From AWTP1-13 sp036280295 (GTDB lineage Bacteria > Pseudomonadota > Alphaproteobacteria > Rhizobiales > Hyphomicrobiaceae): a DNA stretch of 10,985 nucleotides. The position numbers and the translations under genes were made by a program. Shown here piece by piece: positions 6,027 through 10,985 of this stretch; the first letter of the stretch is position 1, and each line of letters starts with the position of its first letter. Where the stretch lies: NCBI GenBank assembly GCA_036280295.1, contig DASURA010000001.1, forward strand, positions 1 through 10,985. Reading direction: 5' to 3'. A model generated the notes under the pieces. It saw only the letters and a program-made list of their open reading frames with translations, did not search any database and was not told where the DNA came from.

Positions 6027-6440
6027 ATGGACGGTGTGTGGATTTGCGGGATAAGGACGGCGGCGCTGGCCATCCCGCTGGCTATGGCCGGAATCGGTGC
6101 CGGCTCTGATCAGGCTGCAGCGCAGGGCCTCGATGGCGCCTGGAGCGGTGGCGGCTCGGTGGCATTTGCCTCGGGCCAACGTGAGCGGGCGCGGTGCCGG
6201 GCGCACTACCGCCGCGCCTCCAGCAATGCCTATAGACTCACGGCGACGTGCGCGACGCCGTCAGGAAGCGCAACGCAGACCGCGACCGTGCGCCGTGTGG
6301 GTGGCAACTCCTACCAGGGCCAGTTCCATAACAGCGAGTACAACGTCTCCGGCACGATTTCCGTGACGGTCGGCGGCAACCACCAGAGCGTGCGCTTGAC
6401 CAGCGATTCCGGGTCGGCCTCGTTCGAGCTGCGCCGATAA
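6027..6440 (+). CDS. Small secreted protein of unknown function
   Basis: A 137-residue precursor. An N-terminal export signal has a hydrophobic core about AALAIPLAMAGIGAG (12-26) and a likely cleavage after QAAAQ (30-33 or 34). The mature part of about 100 residues begins GLDGAWSGGGSVAFASGQRE. It is rich in serine, threonine, glycine and alternating beta-type residues and ends ASFELRR. Cys57 and Cys75 could form one periplasmic disulfide. The pattern (W-S-G-G-G, R-A-R-C-R, T-A-T-C, Y-N-V-S-G) recalls a family of small periplasmic beta proteins seen in Rhizobiales that has no assigned role. The ATG at 6027 has GCGGAGG six bases upstream; the 57 in-frame codons before it encode no export signal and were rejected. 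The stop is followed by a two-hairpin repeat. Confidence 0.8.
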   Translation: MDGVWICGIRTAALAIPLAMAGIGAGSDQAAAQGLDGAWSGGGSVAFASGQRERARCRAHYRRASSNAYRLTATCATPSGSATQTATVRRVGGNSYQGQFHNSEYNVSGTISVTVGGNHQSVRLTSDSGSASFELRR

Positions 6441-6462
6441 AGGTCGAGACGCAGAAACGTGG

Positions 6463-6538
6463 GGCGGATCAGTGGAGCCGTCATCCGCCGCTCTCGCCGC
6501 CCGCATGGGCGGATTGCGCGCTGCGTGCGCATCCGCCC
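6463..6538. repeat. Two-hairpin repeat, copy A (REP-like)
   Basis: The first hairpin is GGCGGAT (6463-6469) with ATCCGCC (6483-6489) around 13 bases. The second is GGGCGGAT (6507-6514) with ATCCGCCC (6531-6538) around 16 bases, further closed by GCGC/GCGC. Copy B at 7469-7543 has the same arms, loop lengths and the 17 bases CGTCATCCGCCGCTCTC in common. The element starts 22 bases after the secreted protein's stop codon and may protect or end that transcript. Confidence 0.7.
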
Positions 6539-6668
6539 CGCGAAACCGGTCTGTGCCTTGCCGGCAACAGCCGATTAGCGCGATCCGATTCCCCAGCCAC
6601 TCTGCCCTGGCCAAGCTGACCGATATCCTTAAGAGTTCTGGCGCAGGACAAGGCTAGGTGGGGATTCG

Positions 6669-7448
6669 ATGACAATCGGGGCTCGCGTCGGAGCGTGCAC
6701 AACACTGCTCGCGGTGCTGGCAGCAGGGCCGGCCATGGCGGACGGTCCGTCCGATCTGCTCGGCGATCGCTGGCAGGCCGGCGGCTTCGTTTATGTCTCT
6801 CCGAGCTTCGAAGGCTCGAAGTCTTACGACACCATCGCCTTTCCGTTCATCGCCCCGGCCGGCGTTGGAGACGATGGCTTCCTGCAGATCAAGGGGGCAG
6901 ACGACGTTCGCTTTCGTCTCTTCAAGGCAAGTGGGCTGGAGCTTGGCGCGCTCGCCGGCTACCGCTTCGACCGCGACGGCGATGACGTGCACAATGTGCC
7001 TGGCCTCGACGATGTCGATGGCGGCCTGCTGCTCGGTGCCTTTGCCGCCTACCGCACTGGCCCCCTCGCGTTCTCCGTCTCCTATCACCGCCAGGTCACG
7101 GGCGATGATACCGGCGGCCTCATCCGCCTTGCGGCTGAGCACACCACGCATCTTTCGCGCGGCTTGAAGCTCACCACCAGCGTCGGCACCAACTATGCGA
7201 CCGAGAGATACATGGACGTGTACTTCGGGGTGCCCGGCGGGCCGCTCGCCTATGAGCCGGACGCGGGCTTCAAGGATGTCTATCTCGGTGCCACCGCGAC
7301 CATCGATCTCTCCGACCGCTGGTCGCTGCTGTTGATGGGCCGCTACTCGCGCCTGATCGGTGATGCTGCCGACAGCCCGATCGTCGAGACCGAGAACCAG
7401 CTCTATGGGGGCGTCGGCCTGTCGTATAAATTCGACTGGAGCCGGTGA
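6669..7448 (+). CDS. MipA/OmpV family outer-membrane protein
   Basis: A 259-residue outer-membrane beta-barrel precursor. The signal peptide runs to AGPAMA-DG (cleavage near residue 24). The mature part alternates short amphipathic strands with Asp/Gly-rich turns. MipA/OmpV marks are WQAGGFVYVSPSFEGSKSY (35-53), VRFRLFKASGLELGALAGYRF (80-100), and the conserved C-terminal segment MDVYFGVPGG...YEPDAGFKDVYLG. SLLLMGRYSRLIGDAADSPIVE (219-240) and LYGGVGLSYKF follow it. MipA was first described as a scaffold for murein synthesis/hydrolysis enzymes in E. coli; most homologues have no known function. AGGTGGGGA precedes the ATG closely. The protein continues four residues (DWSR) past the usual aromatic end of the last strand. 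It is flanked on both sides by copies of one repeat. Confidence 0.88.
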   Translation: MTIGARVGACTTLLAVLAAGPAMADGPSDLLGDRWQAGGFVYVSPSFEGSKSYDTIAFPFIAPAGVGDDGFLQIKGADDVRFRLFKASGLELGALAGYRFDRDGDDVHNVPGLDDVDGGLLLGAFAAYRTGPLAFSVSYHRQVTGDDTGGLIRLAAEHTTHLSRGLKLTTSVGTNYATERYMDVYFGVPGGPLAYEPDAGFKDVYLGATATIDLSDRWSLLLMGRYSRLIGDAADSPIVETENQLYGGVGLSYKFDWSR

Positions 7449-7468
7449 TAAAGGCGCAGCAGGTGCAG

Positions 7469-7543
7469 GGCGGATGAGCCGAAGCGTCATCCGCCGCTCT
7501 CTGGCGACAATCTGCGGATGGCGGGCTTTGCCCTGATCCGCCC
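7469..7543. repeat. Two-hairpin repeat, copy B (REP-like)
   Basis: The first hairpin has nine-base arms GGCGGATGA (7469-7477) and TCATCCGCC (7487-7495). The second pairs GCGGAT (7514-7519) with ATCCGC (7536-7541). The architecture equals copy A at 6463-6538. It starts 20 bases after the MipA-family stop and lies between that gene and the convergent DUF1127 gene, so it may serve as a two-way transcript end. GGCGGATGA/TCATCCGCC palindromes are, from memory, a frequent scattered repeat type in proteobacteria. Confidence 0.7.
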
Positions 7544-7562
7544 AACGATCATGCCCTCTGCA

Positions 7563-7841
7563 TCAGTGCCAGGCCTGACAGCCGAAGGCGCGCCTTCGCT
7601 CTGAGCCATCGCCGTATACCACCGAATCGATCTCGCTGCGGTCGAAGCCGATATCCTTGAGGGCGCGGTCATCGAGCGCGCTCAGGATGCCGACGGTGGC
7701 GCGGGCGGCGCGGCGCGTCCAGTAGTGAGTCCAGGCACGGCGCGTTACGGCCAAAGCCCGCCAGCGGAGGGACCGTTCCATGCGAGCCGCTGCCATGAGG
7801 GCCACGATCATCGCATTGCGATCGGCTTCGCCGTTGGCCAT
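7563..7841 (-). CDS. DUF1127 (YjiS-like) domain protein
   Basis: A 92-residue basic protein. The C-terminal part carries the DUF1127 motif as ILSALDDRALKDIGFDRSEIDSVVYG (52-77), the usual L-x-x-L-x-D-R-x-L-x-D-I-G-x-x-R pattern. Before it is an arginine/alanine-rich helix (about 20-48). DUF1127 proteins of alphaproteobacteria are small cytosolic proteins; some have been linked to RNA or phosphate regulation, but no role can be assigned here. The ATG at 7841 is preceded by GAGG at 10 bases. A GTG seven codons upstream would lie before that ribosome site and was rejected. It is transcribed divergently from the LysR gene and converges on the MipA-family gene. Confidence 0.85.
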   Translation of the reverse strand: MANGEADRNAMIVALMAAARMERSLRWRALAVTRRAWTHYWTRRAARATVGILSALDDRALKDIGFDRSEIDSVVYGDGSERRRAFGCQAWH

Positions 7842-7867
7842 TTTATTTTTCCTCACAAACACGTGGC

Positions 7868-7896
7868 TTGGGTTGAACGAATTCAGCCGCTAGGAT
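7868..7896 (+). promoter_or_regulatory. Candidate promoter for the LysR gene
   Basis: TTGGGT (7868-7873) and TAGGAT (7891-7896) are separated by 17 bases, the spacing of a housekeeping promoter. Two CACGTG palindromes lie at 7860-7865 and 7897-7902, one of them just after the -10 box. The assignment rests only on these short matches in the divergent region. Confidence 0.3.
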
Positions 7897-7930
7897 CACG
7901 TGCTACAAACGACGATATCTTTTCCCACGC

Positions 7931-7945
7931 TTGAATTTTGCTCAA
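7931..7945 (+). promoter_or_regulatory. LysR-type dyad (T-N11-A), candidate autoregulatory site
   Basis: TTGAATTTTGCTCAA has TTGA/TCAA half sites and fits the T-N11-A rule of LysR-family boxes. It lies 40 bases before the LysR ATG, in the region shared with the divergent DUF1127 gene. That is where LysR regulators usually bind to control themselves and a neighbour. Not proven. Confidence 0.4.
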
Positions 7946-7985
7946 TCTGCCGAAGTCAAACCCCGATTCAGACTCGACCGAGCCC

Positions 7986-8924
7986 ATGCGCCGACCCCTG
8001 CCGCCGCTGAACGCGCTCCGGGCCTTCGAGGCTACGGCTCGGCACTTGAGCTTCTCGAAGGCGGCGCAGGAGCTGCACGTCACGCCGGCTGCACTCAGCC
8101 ACCAGATCCGCGGGCTGGAGGACCTGCTCGGCCTCAAGCTGTTCCATCGCCGTGCCCGCTCCATTGAGCTCACCGAGCCGGCACGTGTGATCTACCCGGG
8201 CGTGCGCTCGGGCTTTGAGCAGATCCGCGACGCCGTGGACCGCCTCGGCCGTGGCCGCGAGGACCGCATCCTGGTGGTGAGCTCGTCCCCCGGCCTCACG
8301 GCCAAGTGGCTGGTGCCGCGGCTCTACCGCTTCCTGCAGCGATACCCCGATATCGAGGCGCGCATCACCGCCACCGTCAACTACGCGAGCTTCATCGGCG
8401 ATGGGGTCGACGTGGGCATCCGCCTGAGTCCCGGCGTGCATCCCGATCTTTATGTCGAGAAGCTCTCCGACGAGTGGCTGCTGCCGCTGTGCAGCCCGCG
8501 CCTGCTCGAGGGCGAGCGGCCGCTGCGCTCGCCGCGCGACCTGGTGCACTTCCCCCTGATCCAGGTGGATCTGCCGGGGCTGGTGCCGACCTGGGCGGAC
8601 TGGCTGCAGATGGCCGGCATCGACGGCGTCGATACCAGCCACGGCCTGCGCCTCAATGCGGCAGACCATGCGCTCGATGCTGCCAGCGAGGGGGTGGGCG
8701 TGGTGCTGGCCTACAAGATGGTGGCCTCGCGCGACATTACCCTGAAGCGCCTGGTGGTGCCGTTCGGCCCGGAGGTGGCGGTGCCGGGGCGCGCCTACTA
8801 CTTCGTCTGCCCCCGCGGCCATGAGAAGCGCGCCCCGATCAAGGCGTTTCGCGACTGGCTGTTCGCGGAGTTTGCCGAAACGCACACGTCTTTGCATGCG
8901 GCGCTGGCGCAGCCGTCGGCTTGA
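7986..8924 (+). CDS. LysR family transcriptional regulator (GcvA-type)
   Basis: A 312-residue DNA-binding regulator. The winged helix-turn-helix occupies the first 60 residues: PLNALRAFEATARHLSFSKA, then AQELHVTPAALSHQIRGLED and LLGLKLFHR. This RAFEA...HVT-PAALSHQI wording is typical of the GcvA group. A linker helix follows, and from about residue 90 the periplasmic-binding-protein-like effector domain (ILVVSSSPGLTAKWLVPRL, then FIGDGVDVGIRLSPG and AASEGVGVVLAYK). The ATG at 7986 fits the family N-terminus; a TTG 16 codons upstream is in frame but adds unconserved residues. The ribosome site is poor. The effector is unknown. It may control the divergent DUF1127 gene, itself, or the codirectional genes that start 67 bases downstream. 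Confidence 0.92.
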   Translation: MRRPLPPLNALRAFEATARHLSFSKAAQELHVTPAALSHQIRGLEDLLGLKLFHRRARSIELTEPARVIYPGVRSGFEQIRDAVDRLGRGREDRILVVSSSPGLTAKWLVPRLYRFLQRYPDIEARITATVNYASFIGDGVDVGIRLSPGVHPDLYVEKLSDEWLLPLCSPRLLEGERPLRSPRDLVHFPLIQVDLPGLVPTWADWLQMAGIDGVDTSHGLRLNAADHALDAASEGVGVVLAYKMVASRDITLKRLVVPFGPEVAVPGRAYYFVCPRGHEKRAPIKAFRDWLFAEFAETHTSLHAALAQPSA

Positions 8925-8991
8925 GCTTGACCGGGCGCGGGCCGTGCTCGAAGGTTCCGCCAAGCCTGATTGACAGTTGAAGAGGGGAACG

Positions 8992-9459
8992 ATGAGCCCA
9001 GCCTCGGTGTTGCTGGCGTCGGCACTGGCCGTCGCGCCCGCCCTGGCCACGGCTGCCGAGCAAGGCCGCTCGTGGATGGCCGTCGGCAGCCCGGAGCGCT
9101 TCGTCATGTCCTATGCGACGCCGCAGACCGACGATGGGGTTCTCAGCCTGTCGTGCACGCGCGCAACAAAAGAGATCGGCATCGCCTTCGTGCATGAGCC
9201 GGCGGGCGCCAAGGACGGCATGCGCATCAGCATCGATCTGATCTCGGAGGGCGGCAACGTCCTGCTGCAGGCAGAGGGGCACCGCCTGCTGCTGGACGAC
9301 GTGTTCGTGCTGGAGGCGCGCACGCCGCTGACGCCGGCGCTGCAGCGCGTCCTGGCGCAAGGCCTCACGCTGACGCTGATGGTGCAGGACGGCAGCGCGG
9401 AGGTGCCTCTGGAGGGCGCCGGCAAGGCCATGGCGGCCTTGATCGAGGCTTGCACATGA
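8992..9459 (+). CDS. Periplasmic protein of unknown function
   Basis: A 155-residue precursor with a signal peptide (LLASALAVAPALATAA, cleavage near residue 22). The mature part, about 130 residues, starts EQGRSWMAVGSPERFVMSYA and has alternating beta segments such as GVLSLSCTRATKEIGIAFV and GGNVLLQAEGHRLLLDDVFVLEA. It ends SAEVPLEGAGKAMAALIEACT. Cys55 and Cys154 are the only mature cysteines and could join the C-terminus to the sheet. The closing segment (polar strand, PL-x-G, amphipathic helix, Cys) resembles the end of IalB-type and related small periplasmic beta-sandwich proteins, but I would not assign a family. AGAGGGG lies five bases before the ATG; the TTG five codons earlier was rejected. 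Its stop TGA overlaps an ATG and starts the relay leading into the crotonase gene. Confidence 0.75.
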   Translation: MSPASVLLASALAVAPALATAAEQGRSWMAVGSPERFVMSYATPQTDDGVLSLSCTRATKEIGIAFVHEPAGAKDGMRISIDLISEGGNVLLQAEGHRLLLDDVFVLEARTPLTPALQRVLAQGLTLTLMVQDGSAEVPLEGAGKAMAALIEACT

Positions 9460-9494
9460 TGGGCCGCACATGATGGAGCCGCACATGACGAGGC
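9452..9494 (+). repeat. Triplicated 14-15-base repeat forming an ATGA stop/start relay
   Basis: GCACATGATGGGCC (9452-9465), GCACATGATGGAGCC (9466-9480) and GCACATGACGAGGC (9481-9494) are three near-identical tandem units between two codirectional genes. They create two minimal frames: MMGRT (9456-9473) and MMEPHMTRHA (9470-9502). The upstream gene's TGA overlaps the first ATG, the first frame's TGA overlaps the second ATG, and the second frame's TGA overlaps the crotonase ATG at 9499. A translational-coupling role is inference. Confidence 0.6.
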
Positions 9495-9498
9495 ATGC

Positions 9499-10308
9499 AT
9501 GACCGACCGCTACGCCCGCTATACGGCGCTGAAGTTTGCCCGCCCGCGCCCGCGCATCCTGGAGGTGATTCTCTCCAAGCCCGGCAAGCTCAACGCGCTC
9601 GATGCCGATGGCCATCGCGAGCTGGCCGAGGTGTGGCGCGACATCGACCGCGACCTCGACATCTCGGTGGCGGTGCTGCGCGGGGAGGGTGGCGTGTTCT
9701 CGGCCGGCGGAGACCTCGCCATGGTCGAGGCGATGACGCAGGACTGGGCCACGCGCACGCGGGTCTGGAAGGAGGCGAGCGACCTCGTCTACAACATCAT
9801 CAACTGTACGAAGCCGATCGTCGCCGCCATCGAGGGCCCGTGCGTGGGCGCCGGGCTGGCGGCCGCAATGGTTGCCGACATCACCGTCGCCGGCCGCCGC
9901 GCCCGCATCATCGACGGGCACACACGGCTTGGTGTTGCGGCCGGCGATCATTCGGCGATCGTGTGGCCGCTGCTATGCGGCATGGCCAAAGCGAAATACT
10001 ACCTGCTCATGTGCGAGACCATCACCGGCGAGGAGGCCGAGCGCATCGGCCTCGTCTCCATGGTGGCCGACGACGGCAAGGTGGTGGAGACGGCGCTCGC
10101 GGCGGCGGAGAAGTTGCGCGACCTGCCGCCTGCGGCGGTGCGCTGGACCAAGCATGCGCTCAACAACTGGTTGCGGATGGCCGGACCGAACTTCGATGCC
10201 TCGCTCGCCATGGAGTTCATGGGCTTTTCCGGCCCCGAGGCGGCCGAGGGCCTTGCCGCGCTCAAGGAGCGGCGCCGACCCAAGTGGGACCCGAGCGATC
10301 CGTTTTGA
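9499..10308 (+). CDS. Enoyl-CoA hydratase/isomerase (crotonase) family protein with atypical active site
   Basis: A 269-residue cytosolic acyl-CoA enzyme with the crotonase fold. The first oxyanion-hole loop is VFSAGGDLAM (66-75) and the second is GPCVGAGLAAAM (113-124). LNALDADGHREL (31-42) and ITGEEAERIGLVSMV (175-189) are also family-typical, and the length is usual. When aligned by eye to rat enoyl-CoA hydratase, the catalytic Glu144 falls on Ala121 and Glu164 on His141 (in IIDGHTRLG). A nearby Asp150 lies in AAGDHSA. The protein may therefore act as an isomerase, hydrolase or other crotonase-type enzyme instead of a standard hydratase; the substrate is unknown. GACGAGG is close before the ATG at 9499. 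It is probably cotranscribed with the preceding periplasmic protein gene (39-base gap). Confidence 0.88.
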   Translation: MTDRYARYTALKFARPRPRILEVILSKPGKLNALDADGHRELAEVWRDIDRDLDISVAVLRGEGGVFSAGGDLAMVEAMTQDWATRTRVWKEASDLVYNIINCTKPIVAAIEGPCVGAGLAAAMVADITVAGRRARIIDGHTRLGVAAGDHSAIVWPLLCGMAKAKYYLLMCETITGEEAERIGLVSMVADDGKVVETALAAAEKLRDLPPAAVRWTKHALNNWLRMAGPNFDASLAMEFMGFSGPEAAEGLAALKERRRPKWDPSDPF

Positions 10309-10319
10309 TGGCGTGGGAC

Positions 10320-10341
10320 GGGGTCAGGCCGATCAGACCCC
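10320..10341 (+). terminator. Weak hairpin after the crotonase gene
   Basis: GGGGTC (10320-10325) and GACCCC (10336-10341) pair around a 10-base loop, 11 bases after the crotonase stop codon. There is no T run afterwards, so it is at most a transcript-end stabiliser or a factor-dependent stop. It marks a possible boundary before the esterase gene. Confidence 0.3.
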
Positions 10342-10419
10342 CAGGGTGCAACGACGAAGGATGCCTGAGAGACGGGCCAGGGGGCTCACTCCGTTCGGCG
10401 GGAAGGAGCTGCCACGTTT

Positions 10420-10433
10420 GAACCTTCGGGTTC
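10420..10433 (+). promoter_or_regulatory. C(TTCG)G tetraloop hairpin next to the esterase ribosome site
   Basis: GAACC-TTCG-GGTTC is a perfect five-base stem closed by the very stable cUUCGg tetraloop. It ends one base before the run TTGGGAGGAG, which holds the esterase ribosome site. It could insulate or modulate translation start; this is inference from position. Confidence 0.35.
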
Positions 10434-10448
10434 TTGGGAGGAGCATTC

Positions 10449-10985
10449 ATGTTGGGGCGGATTCGTTGTCGCTCGATCGTCGGGTCGGTCTTGGCGGCGG
10501 CACTGCTTGGCATCGCGCATCTCTGCGTCATGCCCGCGCATGCGGACATCGTTTCCGGACCTCCCGACAAGCCGCACGGCGACAGCTGGCGCATCGAGAC
10601 CGGTGAGGGCGTTCGCACCGCCCTGGTCATCCCCGCGGTCAGCCCCCGCGCGCCCACCGTCATCGTCCTGCACGGTGCCGTCAACTCGGCGGGATGGGCG
10701 ATGCGCCGCTTCGGGTTTGCCGAGGCGGCGGCGGCGCGGGGCCTTGCCGCCGCCTTCCCGCAGGCCGTCGGCTCGCACTGGAACGACGGGCGCCGCTCCG
10801 ATCGCGCCGATGACGTGGCGTTCCTGCGCCGGCTGGCCGCGGAGCTTGTCGAGCGCGGCGTCGCCACCCCCAAGCGCATCTACATCGCCGGCATCTCCGG
10901 CGGCGGCATGATGGCGCTGCGCATGGTGTGTGAATCGGCCGATCTGATCGCCGGCGCCGGCACGGTCATCGCCAGCATGCCCACC
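10449..10985 (+). CDS. Exported PHB depolymerase/LpqC-type esterase (alpha/beta hydrolase), C-terminus beyond window
   Basis: The frame is open from ATG 10449 to the right edge (179 codons). Residues 1-32 form a signal peptide (hydrophobic core IVGSVLAAALLGIAHL, cleavage at AHA-DI), so the enzyme should act outside the inner membrane. The alpha/beta hydrolase domain shows the oxyanion-hole strand TVIVLHGAVNSA (70-81). WNDGR (111-115) and DDVAFLRRLAAELVERG (121-137) are typical of the PHB-depolymerase/LpqC group, and the nucleophile elbow GISGGG (148-153) has Ser150. The catalytic Asp and His lie in the missing part. Likely substrates are esters or polyhydroxyalkanoates, not decidable here. 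GGGAGGAG stands about six bases before the ATG. The codons around the cleavage site contain 16 bases identical to the dispersed repeat at 5101-5116. Confidence 0.87.
   Translation, partial: MLGRIRCRSIVGSVLAAALLGIAHLCVMPAHADIVSGPPDKPHGDSWRIETGEGVRTALVIPAVSPRAPTVIVLHGAVNSAGWAMRRFGFAEAAAARGLAAAFPQAVGSHWNDGRRSDRADDVAFLRRLAAELVERGVATPKRIYIAGISGGGMMALRMVCESADLIAGAGTVIASMPT

Noticed and set aside
5410..6054. 214-codon plus-strand frame across the intergenic region
   Set aside because: It starts antisense to the YjbR-family gene and crosses palindromic repeats; composition is mixed and no ribosome site is seen.
5490..6206. 238-codon minus-strand frame across the intergenic region
   Set aside because: Overlaps the secreted protein gene and the repeats; no recognisable domain.
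7968..9107. 379-codon minus-strand frame
   Set aside because: Antisense shadow of the LysR gene.
8839..9951. 370-codon minus-strand frame
   Set aside because: Antisense to the LysR end, the periplasmic protein and the crotonase gene, all of which have better evidence.
9495..10421. 308-codon plus-strand frame overlapping the crotonase gene in another frame
   Set aside because: Low-complexity Arg/Gly-rich translation; the overlapping frame encodes a clear crotonase.

Overview
The window is GC-rich, densely coded DNA, probably from an alphaproteobacterium and plausibly from the Hyphomicrobiales (Rhizobiales). The evidence is the gene content: a DUF1127 protein, an FkbM methyltransferase, a MipA/OmpV outer-membrane protein, a GcvA-type LysR regulator, small secreted proteins of unknown function, and dispersed palindromic repeats of types common in that class. 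Genus cannot be read from this window. I see no tRNA, rRNA, CRISPR array, transposase or prophage gene.

Left block (1-3124, minus strand) is a tight run transcribed leftward. It starts with a short, zinc-site-bearing 'core' methionine synthase (MesD-like, 2108-3124). A SAM-dependent FkbM methyltransferase follows after 22 bases, then after 36 bases a nucleotide-translocase-like transporter that runs off the left edge. Diverging from it across 138 bases is a YfcF-type glutathione S-transferase (3263-3904).

Middle block: a 2-keto-4-pentenoate hydratase/fumarylacetoacetate-hydrolase-family enzyme (4045-4818), then a 46-residue very basic protein (4863-5003). A MmcQ/YjbR protein on the minus strand (5156-5515) converges on these two, with a palindromic repeat at the junction. 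A 511-base gene-free stretch (5516-6026) follows; it holds several hairpins, including two repeat-type palindromes. Then come a small secreted protein (6027-6440) and a MipA/OmpV outer-membrane protein (6669-7448). Each of these two is followed about 20 bases after its stop codon by a copy of the same two-hairpin repeat.

Right block: a DUF1127 protein (minus) and a LysR regulator (plus) diverge from a shared control region with a LysR-type dyad. Downstream of the regulator, and probably cotranscribed, lie a secreted protein of unknown function (8992-9459) and a crotonase-fold enzyme without the two classical catalytic glutamates (9499-10308). The start of an exported PHB-depolymerase/LpqC-type esterase (10449-right edge) follows. 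The secreted protein and the crotonase gene are joined by a triplicated short repeat that creates a chain of three ATGA stop/start overlaps through two minimal reading frames, the most unusual local structure I found.

I did not find a clear new multi-gene system. The best leads are the ATGA relay, the MesD-like synthase without its usual MesX partner in view, the atypical crotonase active site, and the repeats placed at gene 3' ends and at a signal-peptide coding site.
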